NCBI GenBank assembly: GCA_027438535.1
Contig: DAIAMA010000003.1
Location: 1-17,253 of the forward strand
Source of the DNA: a bacterium
GTDB taxonomy: Bacteria > Pseudomonadota > Gammaproteobacteria > Burkholderiales > Thiobacteraceae
Length of the DNA stretch: 17,253 bases
Direction of reading: 5' to 3'
Position 1 is the first letter of the stretch. Each line of letters opens with the position of its first letter. The notes below the pieces were generated by a model. The model saw nothing but the letters and a program-made list of their open reading frames with translations. It ran no database searches and had not been told where the DNA came from. A program made the position numbers and the translations under genes. Below, piece by piece: positions 1 to 6,183 of this stretch.

Positions 1-219
1 ATCTTTCTGCCACAAATCGGGCTCGTCATCGGTGCTCAAGCCGTTGCCGAACGCCAAGGCTTCATGCGCGTGCAGCGCGAATGCCAGGATACGCACCATC
101 ATGCGTTCGTCGGTTTCCGACGGGTGCTGGGCGATGGTCAGCGTGTGCGTATGATAGTAATGCCGCTCCATATCGGCGATTTGCAGTTCTACTTTGAAAA
201 TTGTCGATTTGAGCGCCAT
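1..219 (-). CDS. yaeQ: YaeQ family protein, N-terminal 73 residues (gene runs off the left edge)
   Basis: The reverse strand reads from ATG (219-217) without a stop to base 1. The product begins MALKSTIFKVELQIADMERH and continues with HPSETDERMMVRILAFALHA, the hallmark N-terminus of the YaeQ family. Members are about 180 residues, so well over half of the protein is missing here. YaeQ proteins have a PD-(D/E)XK nuclease-like fold, but their cellular role is not firmly established; the E. coli protein was linked to suppression of RfaH-related defects. The start follows the stop of the S4-domain gene by only 9 bp, and no Shine-Dalgarno-like sequence precedes it, so it is probably translated by coupling to that gene. 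The three-gene order transglutaminase, S4 protein, yaeQ looks like one transcription unit. Confidence 0.88.
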   Translation of the reverse strand, partial: MALKSTIFKVELQIADMERHYYHTHTLTIAQHPSETDERMMVRILAFALHAHEALAFGNGLSTDDEPDLWQKD

Positions 220-238
220 GGCTGAATTTTATTCAGCC
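220..238. repeat. Perfect hairpin at the S4-gene stop / yaeQ start junction
   Basis: On the minus strand GGCTGAAT (238-231) and ATTCAGCC (227-220) are exact reverse complements separated by a 3-nt AAA loop. The S4-gene stop TAA uses the last stem base and two loop bases. The right stem arm abuts the yaeQ ATG directly. There is no U-run, so it is not a classical terminator. The most economical reading is that it blocks independent initiation at yaeQ until a ribosome finishing the S4 gene opens it. That function is inferred; the symmetry is seen. Confidence 0.6.
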
Positions 239-462
239 GTGCGGGGAGCTGCGATGACTTGGATTCGCACGTCCCCCAGGCTGACGGCTTGACCCGCTCG
301 AATCTTACACGTTTTGCGCAATTCCACTTTGCCGTCGACCGATACCCTGCCACTTGCCACCAATATTTTCCCCGCGCCGCCGCTATCGCATACGCCGGTC
401 AATTTGAGCAGCGCATTTAGTTCGATAAATTCGCTGGTGAGATGAAACACGAGTGCTTGCAT
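229..462 (-). CDS. Small S4-domain RNA-binding protein (YbcJ-like)
   Basis: This 77-residue protein is essentially one S4 domain. Residues about 12-60 read IELNALLKLTGVCDSGGAGK, then a VDG-containing turn and an ELRKTCKIRAG segment, as in the YbcJ/RlbA group of stand-alone S4 proteins (about 70 residues). Such domains bind structured RNA; the specific RNA target of this group is not well established. The start ATG (462-460) has no convincing Shine-Dalgarno sequence. The gene follows the transglutaminase-like gene after 23 bp and precedes yaeQ by 9 bp on the same strand, so co-transcription is likely. I am confident of the domain, not of the physiological role. Confidence 0.82.
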   Translation of the reverse strand: MQALVFHLTSEFIELNALLKLTGVCDSGGAGKILVASGRVSVDGKVELRKTCKIRAGQAVSLGDVRIQVIAAPRTAE

Positions 463-485
463 GAGGTGGTAAATAGACGCTGCAC

Positions 486-1559
486 TTAGACAGACAGCTC
501 CTCCGCCGTAATACGGTAGGCGAACCGCTCGGGCACGAGTTGTTCGCGTGGAATGCCCGCCAATTCCGCGTAGGGATACATCAGATAATTGATCGGGTTA
601 TTTTTCGCCGGGGGCGCGAGCGAGAAATCTCGCGCGTGGTTAAATGCCAACCAATTCATTTCCCAGAAACCGAACAGTTTCGCGCGCAATGCGATGATTT
701 CGGGGTGGCTAAGCGGCAACTTTTCTTCCAGCACGGCCTTGCGCACATCGGCCGGATCCACCGGTATCCAGCCGTGACCGGCCAAATAGAATTCCGCCCG
801 GCAGTGCTGGGCGCGGGTGACATCGCCAGTTTTACCCAGGCTTTTGAACTGCCGAGATTCCGCTACGCGGATGCCGAAAACATCGCGCGCGGGAATGCCC
901 GATGCCCGCGCCAGTCCGACGAACAGTGAGCTGATGTCGGCGCACTTGCCGCCAAGATTGCCGGTTTCCAGCATGGTTTTAATGTCGCCGAGACCGCAGC
1001 CTTGCGTTTTTGGGTCGCGAAAACTGTTCTCCACCACCCACTCGTAAATGGCGCGGGCTTTTTCCAAAGGGGTGTGGGCGCCTCGAGTGGCTTCGCGCGC
1101 GGTATCGAGCACGATGCCATCCACGGGAATGTGCCGGCTGGGCTTGAGGAATGCTTGCACCGCTGCCGGCAAGCTTGGCTTGAATCGGGTAGTCAAGGGT
1201 TTGGGCGGGGCGCTGCGATCCACGGTGCGCGCCACACAGGAAACACTGAGCTGCCGTGGTTTGCTCTCCTGCCAGAGTGCGTTGTAATAGCTGGTATCGG
1301 CGTGCGTATCGACCACGACCCGGTTACTATCGGCCTCGCCGCTATATTCGACCTCGCTGGCCTGTTGCCACCCGCCCATCGCGGTTTCCGGCAGGGGGAG
1401 CCACAGGTTGGCGGGCGTGCCCGCGGCGGGTAAGTCGATGTGGTAAGTCAGGCGGAATGTGCGCCAATGCCGAGCCGGTTCGGCGGCGCTTAGACGCGGA
1501 GAAATACAGGATAGGGCGCTACTGGCAGCGCTAAATTTGACAAAATCGCGGCGTTTCAT
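486..1559 (-). CDS. Tat-exported transglutaminase-like (cysteine protease fold) protein
   Basis: The product is 357 residues from ATG 1559-1557, which is preceded by GGGAG at a sensible distance. An upstream in-frame ATG at 1631 would bury the export signal and is not preferred. The N-terminus MKRRDFVKFSAASSA matches a twin-arginine signal (RR-D-F-V-K) followed by a short hydrophobic stretch and a likely cleavage after SAA near residue 26, so the enzyme is probably periplasmic. The transglutaminase core carries GGKCADISSLFVGLARASG with Cys206, then QHCRAEFYLAGHGWIPVDPAD with His252 and Asp268, a complete Cys-His-Asp triad. Prokaryotic members are usually proteases, amidases or cross-linking enzymes; the substrate cannot be read from the sequence. 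It is the first gene of a probable operon with the S4 protein and yaeQ. Confidence 0.85.
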   Translation of the reverse strand: MKRRDFVKFSAASSALSCISPRLSAAEPARHWRTFRLTYHIDLPAAGTPANLWLPLPETAMGGWQQASEVEYSGEADSNRVVVDTHADTSYYNALWQESKPRQLSVSCVARTVDRSAPPKPLTTRFKPSLPAAVQAFLKPSRHIPVDGIVLDTAREATRGAHTPLEKARAIYEWVVENSFRDPKTQGCGLGDIKTMLETGNLGGKCADISSLFVGLARASGIPARDVFGIRVAESRQFKSLGKTGDVTRAQHCRAEFYLAGHGWIPVDPADVRKAVLEEKLPLSHPEIIALRAKLFGFWEMNWLAFNHARDFSLAPPAKNNPINYLMYPYAELAGIPREQLVPERFAYRITAEELSV

Positions 1560-1624
1560 GTGCTTCTCCCAAGGGGATTGAGGTGCGGAGGACGATATAA
1601 ACATCCTGGCTGCTCGAATTCGTC

Positions 1625-1653
1625 TTGTCAATTATTCCCCGCGCGGTTATTGT
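1625..1653 (+). promoter_or_regulatory. Candidate sigma-70 promoter for egtD
   Basis: TTGTCA (1625-1630, 5 of 6 matches to the -35 consensus) is separated by 17 bp from TATTGT (1648-1653, 4 of 6 matches to the -10 consensus). Transcription would start near 1660, giving a leader of about 36 nt before the egtD GTG. The -35 is part of TTGTCAA, whose complement TTGACA (1631-1626) is a perfect -35 box facing the transglutaminase gene, but no good -10 is seen on that side. Confidence 0.42.
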
Positions 1654-1695
1654 CGCGCTCCTGGATAATCATGAAAGTGATGCGGCAGTCTCATC

Positions 1696-2652
1696 GTGTC
1701 CCCGCGTTTTTTTCAGTGCTATGTAGAAAATGCCGCCGAGGTTGTGCTTGAACTGGCGCGCGGCCTGCTCGCGCGCGACGCTTGTATCGCACCCAAATTT
1801 TTTTATGACTTGCTCGGATCGCGCCTGTTCGCGGCGATCACGGCCTTGCCGGAGTATTATCCGCCGCGCGTCGAAGCGGAAATTTTTTCGATCTACCGCG
1901 ATGAAATTACGCACGCCCTCGGCACGCAGGGAACCCTGATCGATTTGGGCGCGGGCAATTGCGAAAAAGTCGCGCGGCTGTTTCCGGCGCTGCAACCGGC
2001 ACAATATGTCGCCGTCGATATTTCAGTAGAATTTCTGCGCGATGCTTTGGCGCATCTGAGCCGGCAATACCCGGATACCGATATGCTGGGCGTGGGCGCG
2101 GATTTTTCCACGCGGCTGGATTTGCCCGCGGAGGTCGCGGATAAGCGGCGCACTTTTTTTTACCTGGGCTCTTCCATCGGTAATTTTTCCGGTGCCGATG
2201 CGGCGATGCTGCTGGGGCGTCTGCGTCAAAACATGAAGACCGGCGATGGCTTGTTGATCGGGATGGATTTAGTCAAAGCCAGCGCCACGCTGGTAGCGGC
2301 TTACGACGATGCTCTAGGCGTCACCGCTGCGTTCAATCGAAATGTGCTATTGCATGTGAACCGCATTTTGGGCAGTGATTTCAAACTCGAGGATTGGCGG
2401 CATGTGGCCTTGTTCAATACGCAAGCCGCGCGGATTGAAATGCATCTTGAGGCAGTGCGCGACGTGCGCATCGCATGGCCCGGCGGCAGCCGCCTATTCG
2501 CCGCGCATGAGCGCATCCATACGGAAAACGCTTATAAATACACACCGGAATCGGCGCGCACCTTGCTACAGCAAGCAGGACTCGCGGTGCGGCAACTTTG
2601 GACCGACCCCATGCGCTATTTCGCGCTCCTCTACGCCACGCCTGAGGCTTAA
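1696..2652 (+). CDS. egtD: EgtD, L-histidine N-alpha-methyltransferase
   Basis: EgtD transfers three methyl groups from S-adenosylmethionine to the alpha-amino group of histidine, giving hercynine (histidine betaine). The 318-residue product has the family pattern throughout: PKFFYDLLGSRLFAAIT then LPEYYPPRVE (34-60), the SAM loop LIDLGAGNCEK (81-91), VAVDIS (105-110), YLGSSIGNFSG (156-166), GIDLVKA-like GMDLVKA (189-195), AAFNRNVLLHVNR (211-223), and HERIHTENAYKY (271-282) for the histidine-binding Glu. The start is GTG; in-frame stops at 1666, 1672 and 1678 exclude anything longer, and no clear Shine-Dalgarno is visible. Its stop overlaps the stop of the convergent selD by 4 bp. Next to selD, senB and senA its hercynine most probably feeds selenoneine synthesis; ergothioneine would need an EgtB-type enzyme not seen here. 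Confidence 0.93.
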   Translation: MSPRFFQCYVENAAEVVLELARGLLARDACIAPKFFYDLLGSRLFAAITALPEYYPPRVEAEIFSIYRDEITHALGTQGTLIDLGAGNCEKVARLFPALQPAQYVAVDISVEFLRDALAHLSRQYPDTDMLGVGADFSTRLDLPAEVADKRRTFFYLGSSIGNFSGADAAMLLGRLRQNMKTGDGLLIGMDLVKASATLVAAYDDALGVTAAFNRNVLLHVNRILGSDFKLEDWRHVALFNTQAARIEMHLEAVRDVRIAWPGGSRLFAAHERIHTENAYKYTPESARTLLQQAGLAVRQLWTDPMRYFALLYATPEA

Positions 2653-3707
2653 CGCACCAGCAATTGCGCCGGCCCGGCTTGCACCTCGCCGATTACCGCG
2701 GCATGCGCAAAACCACCGGCCGCAAAAATCGCCAATACTTCGTCTACGGCCTCTGGCGCGCACGCGGCCAGTAGTCCGCCCGAGGTTTGCGGATCCGTCA
2801 GCAAATCCTGCTGCACTTGTCCCAGTGCCGGGGATAGTTGAATTTCCTTTCCATAGCTGAGCCAGTTGCGGCCGGATGCGCCAGTCACGGTGCCCGCGCT
2901 AATCATCGCTTCCACATGCGGCAGCAGCGGTACTTTGGCCCAATCGATGGCTACCGTCGCTTTGCCGCCACGCGCCAGTTCCAGCGCATGCCCACCCAAA
3001 CCAAAGCCCGTGACGTCGGTTAATGCGTGCACGCCGGGAAGCTCGGCCAAGGCAATGCCCGGCTTGTTGAGTTGCGTAGTCAGTGCCACGAATTGTGCGT
3101 AGCCTTGCGCATCCAATTGACCTTTTTTCAATGCGGCGGAATACACGCCGACGCCTAAAGGTTTGCCGAGAATGAGCCGGTCGCCCGGTTTTGCGCCGGC
3201 ATTTTTCTTCACTCGCTTGGGATGCACCAGCCCCATTACCACTAGGCCATAAATGGGTTCAACCGAGTCAATGGTGTGCCCCCCCGCGATCGGGATACCG
3301 GCTTCGCGGCAAGCGGCTTCGCCGCCTTGAATGATTTTTCCGATGATCTCGGTAGGCAGTTTATTCACCGGCATGGCGACCAGCGCCAAGGCCATGATGG
3401 GTTTGCCGCCCATGGCGTAAATATCCGAAATAGCGTTGGTGGCGGCGATACGCCCAAAATCAAAAGGGTCATCCACGATAGGCATGAAAAAATCCGTGGT
3501 GGCGATCAGCGCCTGCGTCTCATTGATTTGATACACCGCGGCGTCATCGGAAGTCTCGATGCCAACCAGTAGTTGTTCCGGGAGGGGCGTACCCTGGCTA
3601 TTCCGGAGTATTTCGGCGAGCACGGCAGGCGCGATTTTGCAGCCGCAGCCGCCGCCATGCGAAAACGCGGTGAGTTTAATTTCGGGAATTTCTATGGGAA
3701 TATTCAT
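2649..3707 (-). CDS. selD: Selenide, water dikinase (SelD; SenC of the selenoneine pathway)
   Basis: SelD makes selenophosphate from selenide and ATP. The 352-residue product has the diagnostic N-terminus FSHGGGCGCKIAP with Cys21, Cys23 and Lys24 corresponding to the catalytic Cys-x-Cys-Lys of E. coli SelD, so this copy uses cysteine, not selenocysteine. DDAAVY (about 53-58), TTDFFMPIVDDPFDFGRIAA, NAISDIYAMGG, GGHTIDS, TDVTGFGLGGH and DLLTDPQTSGGLL are the ATP- and metal-binding signatures of the family. It lies 11 bp downstream of senB on the same strand, so the two are almost certainly co-transcribed. That pairing marks it as the SenC-type supplier for selenosugar formation, although it may also feed tRNA or protein selenation elsewhere in the genome; no selA, selB, selC or mnmH is present in the window. 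Confidence 0.95.
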   Translation of the reverse strand: MNIPIEIPEIKLTAFSHGGGCGCKIAPAVLAEILRNSQGTPLPEQLLVGIETSDDAAVYQINETQALIATTDFFMPIVDDPFDFGRIAATNAISDIYAMGGKPIMALALVAMPVNKLPTEIIGKIIQGGEAACREAGIPIAGGHTIDSVEPIYGLVVMGLVHPKRVKKNAGAKPGDRLILGKPLGVGVYSAALKKGQLDAQGYAQFVALTTQLNKPGIALAELPGVHALTDVTGFGLGGHALELARGGKATVAIDWAKVPLLPHVEAMISAGTVTGASGRNWLSYGKEIQLSPALGQVQQDLLTDPQTSGGLLAACAPEAVDEVLAIFAAGGFAHAAVIGEVQAGPAQLLVR

Positions 3708-3718
3708 AAGTAGCTCAC

Positions 3719-4705
3719 TTATCTGGCATAATTTTCCGAATGTTCGAGTCTAGCATCCTTGAACAATTGCCGCACCAACTGCCGTTCGCGTTCCGGTTCG
3801 AACAGCGCCGAGCGTGCCGCGCATTGCGTCAGTAAATGCGCGGCAAAGGTCTGATCCGAGGCAAAGCGTAGCATCAGTTTAGCCAGTGCTGCGGCGTCGC
3901 CCAATGGAAAATAACCCGTGTAATCCTGCCCCAGCATGCCAATATTACCGCCGATAAAACTGGCCAGCACCGGCACATTGGATTGCACGGCTTCGATAAT
4001 GACATGGGCGCCGCCTTCCATTGCCGATGGGTGGATCAGCGCCCGACTGCGCGCGATCCAACGCCGGGCCTGGCTTCGCGGTAAACCGCCAAGCCAGCGA
4101 TAGCCGGGACAGCGGGCCATGGTTTGCCGCGCGGCTTGCCCTAGCGTCTCATCCAAGGGATTGCCGATATGCACCACGCGGATAACCGATGACGCGGGCA
4201 GGAGTTGCACCGCGCGCATCAGCGTCAGCGGATCTTTTTCAGCGCGCAAATGGCCCACGGCAACAAAATCAAAAGTGCGCTTATTGGGTTTGAGGCGTGT
4301 TAAACGAGGCGCGGACTGGATGATGACACGCGCTTTTATGCGCAGGCTAGGCGCAAGCTCCAGCAAGGCTTGCTCCTGCAACACGACCAAGTGAGTTGCC
4401 GCCTCCAGGGAGTGCAATACGGCGCCATCCAGCTTCATGTCGCGGTAAAGATCGGTCCCCGTCAGCACGACAACCAGGGGACGGTCTGGATGCGCATCGG
4501 CGAACCGGGCGATGCTATCGGCCGAACGCCGCGCATGCAAGGCGATCATGACGTCTGCCGGCGTACCGTCCCATGTCAGCGCTACCGAGGCATCGGCATC
4601 CGCGGCAAGAAATGTTTGCCAGCGCGATGCGGTATGCCAGTTGCCGTTATTGGCGTTTGCCAATGCCGGGCTGATAATGGCGCATGTGGGTTGAGTATCT
4701 GACAT
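3719..4705 (-). CDS. senB: SenB-type selenosugar synthase (GT-B glycosyltransferase fold)
   Basis: The 328-residue product has a two-domain GT4-like layout: an N-terminal domain starting CAIISPALANANNGNWHTAS, LTGTDLYRDM (81-90) in the middle, and a C-terminal nucleotide-sugar domain with FDFVAVGHLRAEKDPLTL (145-162) and the EX7E signature EGGAHVIIE (Glu230, Glu238). The NGNWHTA and TGTDLYRD blocks are characteristic of the SenB family, formerly an orphan glycosyltransferase family of proteobacteria. SenB joins selenophosphate to the sugar of a UDP-sugar (UDP-GlcNAc in the characterised Variovorax enzyme), making a selenosugar. It sits directly upstream of selD and divergent from senA, the arrangement expected for this pathway. 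No strong Shine-Dalgarno precedes ATG 4705-4703. The assignment rests on family motifs plus neighbourhood. Confidence 0.9.
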   Translation of the reverse strand: MSDTQPTCAIISPALANANNGNWHTASRWQTFLAADADASVALTWDGTPADVMIALHARRSADSIARFADAHPDRPLVVVLTGTDLYRDMKLDGAVLHSLEAATHLVVLQEQALLELAPSLRIKARVIIQSAPRLTRLKPNKRTFDFVAVGHLRAEKDPLTLMRAVQLLPASSVIRVVHIGNPLDETLGQAARQTMARCPGYRWLGGLPRSQARRWIARSRALIHPSAMEGGAHVIIEAVQSNVPVLASFIGGNIGMLGQDYTGYFPLGDAAALAKLMLRFASDQTFAAHLLTQCAARSALFEPERERQLVRQLFKDARLEHSENYAR

Positions 4706-4720
4706 GGGTATAGAGTAGAT

Positions 4721-5926
4721 ATGCTACAGCTAAACCAGCAAGGCATGCTTGCCAGGCACTATAACAAGGATCAATTAGCCGCGGCAATGCGCGATGCGCG
4801 CGCCAATTTATTGGCGTGCGTGGATGATTTGTCCGATGCGCAGTGGCGCGTACCTTACCATCCCAACTATAACCCGGTGGCGTGGGAAATCGGCCATGTC
4901 GCCTGGTTCGCGGAATGGTGGACTTTGCGCGGCCCGCATCGGATGGATGACAGTGGCCAGCCGCAAGCACGGCTGCCCGTGCGCCATGCCGGGCCCGATC
5001 ACACCTTCAACTCAAGCATCATTCCGCACACGGCGCGCTGGGAAGTCAGCCTGCCGGAGCGCCGCGCGCTATATGACATGCTGGCGGCGCAACTTGAGTC
5101 GACCTTGGCGAGCCTGGCGCGCTGCGGCGATTCCGATGCGGATTTGTATTTTTACCGGCTAGCCTTGTTTCACGAAGACATGCATGTGGAGGCGCTCACC
5201 TATTTACGCGACCATTTATGTTTTTCTGCTCCCGCGGGAACGGTATTGCCCAGCGTGCCGATGGAGGCCGCGCAGGTAACGATAGCGGCCGGTGCGGCGC
5301 GTATCGGCCAGGAGCCGAACGGCGCCGGGTTCTACTTCGACAATGAAAAATGGGCACACGAGGTCATGATTCCCTCACTACACATGGATGCCACGCCCGT
5401 CTCGTGCGGCGCGTTTTTGCGTTTTGTGGAAGCCGGCGGATACGACACGCCGGATTTTTGGCCGGATGCGGCAGGGCATTGGCGCGGCAGCGTAACGCGA
5501 TCCCATCCGGAGCGCTGGCGCAAGACGGCAAACGAATGGCAATGCCGGTGGTTCGATCGGTGGCTACCCTTGCCGGCGGATATGCCCATCACGCACGTCA
5601 ACGCCTATGAGGCGCAGGCTTACTGCCTCTGGGCAAAACGCGACTTGCCGACCGAGGCGCAATGGGAGGCTGCCGCACGGCACGACGCCATGCAATGGGG
5701 TGGCCTGGTATGGGAGTGGATGAGCAATCCGTTCATGCCTTACCCGGGCTTTGCTCCGGATCCTTACCGCGATTATTCCGCGCCATGGTTTTCCAGTCAC
5801 CGCAGCCTGCGAGGCGGCAGTTTCGCGACCCATGCACGCATGCATCATCTGCAGTATCGAAACTTTTATCTACCCGAGCGCAGCGATATCTTTGCGGGAT
5901 TTCGGACTTGCCTCAGCGCCCGATAA
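4721..5926 (+). CDS. senA: SenA, selenoneine synthase (EgtB-like non-haem iron enzyme)
   Basis: The 401-residue product combines a DinB-like N-terminal domain with a C-terminal formylglycine-generating-enzyme-like domain, as in EgtB. The iron ligands are His59 (WEIGHVAWF) and His151/His155 (FHEDMHVEAL). The C-terminal half shows VSCGAFLRFVEAGGY, VNAYEAQAYCLWA, LPTEAQWEAAAR, GLVWEWMSNPFMPYPGF, LRGGSFATH and YRNFYLPERSDIFAGFRT. The VWEW block and the SenB/SelD neighbours favour SenA over EgtB. SenA couples hercynine to the selenosugar with oxygen, forming the carbon-selenium bond that leads to selenoneine. Two starts are possible: ATG 4721, where a TATAGA -10-like box (4709-4714) would give a leaderless message, and ATG 4745, preceded by AAGG but very closely. 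The divergent senB start is only 15 bp from ATG 4721. Confidence 0.88.
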   Translation: MLQLNQQGMLARHYNKDQLAAAMRDARANLLACVDDLSDAQWRVPYHPNYNPVAWEIGHVAWFAEWWTLRGPHRMDDSGQPQARLPVRHAGPDHTFNSSIIPHTARWEVSLPERRALYDMLAAQLESTLASLARCGDSDADLYFYRLALFHEDMHVEALTYLRDHLCFSAPAGTVLPSVPMEAAQVTIAAGAARIGQEPNGAGFYFDNEKWAHEVMIPSLHMDATPVSCGAFLRFVEAGGYDTPDFWPDAAGHWRGSVTRSHPERWRKTANEWQCRWFDRWLPLPADMPITHVNAYEAQAYCLWAKRDLPTEAQWEAAARHDAMQWGGLVWEWMSNPFMPYPGFAPDPYRDYSAPWFSSHRSLRGGSFATHARMHHLQYRNFYLPERSDIFAGFRTCLSAR

Positions 5927-5972
5927 TACTGGTGGTGGACGCACTGTTGTGCGCTGGCCATGATCGGAAAGG

Positions 5973-6002
5973 AAAAAGGGCTAGCCCGTAAGCTAACCCT
6001 TT
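5973..6002 (-). terminator. Rho-independent terminator of the tRNA-Asn gene
   Basis: Read on the minus strand, AAAGGGTTAGC (6002-5992) and GCTAGCCCTTT (5985-5975) pair over 11 positions with one G-U, leaving a 6-nt loop, and the second arm runs into TTTTT. It begins 11 nt beyond the tRNA CCA end, the right place for a tRNA terminator. It may also slow plus-strand transcripts leaving senA, but there the trailing sequence is less U-rich. Confidence 0.75.
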
Positions 6003-6013
6003 GATTGATGTTT

Positions 6014-6089
6014 TGGCTCCCCGACCTGGACTCGAACCAGGGACACACGGATTAACAGTCCGTTGCTCTACCGACTGAGCTATCGGGGA
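6014..6089 (-). tRNA. tRNA-Asn (anticodon GUU), CCA encoded
   Basis: The 76-nt minus-strand sequence folds as a standard cloverleaf. The acceptor stem is TCCCCGA (6089-6083) with TCGGGGA (6024-6018), followed by discriminator G and CCA. The D-arm is AGCTCAGTCGGTAGAGC, the anticodon arm CGGACTGTTAATCCG with anticodon GTT, and the T-arm has GGTTCGAGTCC. It closely resembles the bacterial tRNA-Asn sequence. It has its own promoter upstream and terminator downstream, so it is a monocistronic transcription unit. Confidence 0.97.
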
Positions 6090-6104
6090 ATTTGTGAGCC
6101 GCGT

Positions 6105-6134
6105 ATGGTAACGGTTTTCTTCCCTCGCGGTCAA
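6105..6134 (-). promoter_or_regulatory. Promoter of the tRNA-Asn gene
   Basis: On the minus strand TTGACC (6134-6129, 5 of 6) and TACCAT (6110-6105, 4 of 6) are separated by 18 bp. The segment after the -10 is ACGCGGCTC, a GC-rich discriminator as expected for stable-RNA promoters under stringent control. The predicted start, near 6098, leaves only about 8 nt before the mature tRNA 5' end. Confidence 0.58.
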
Positions 6135-6183
6135 CCAAAGCGCGCGACATTGCGCCGATACAGTGGCTGAAATTCCACGTCAT

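Noticed and set aside
1671..1720. Possible frameshift at the seven-T run near the egtD start, joining an upstream ATG (1671) to the EgtD frame
   Set aside because: The GTG start at 1696 already gives an N-terminus of suitable length before the PKFFYD block, so no frameshift is needed.
3620..3707. Selenocysteine (in-frame TGA) at the SelD active site
   Set aside because: The codons at the active site give Cys-Gly-Cys-Lys; no in-frame TGA is present.
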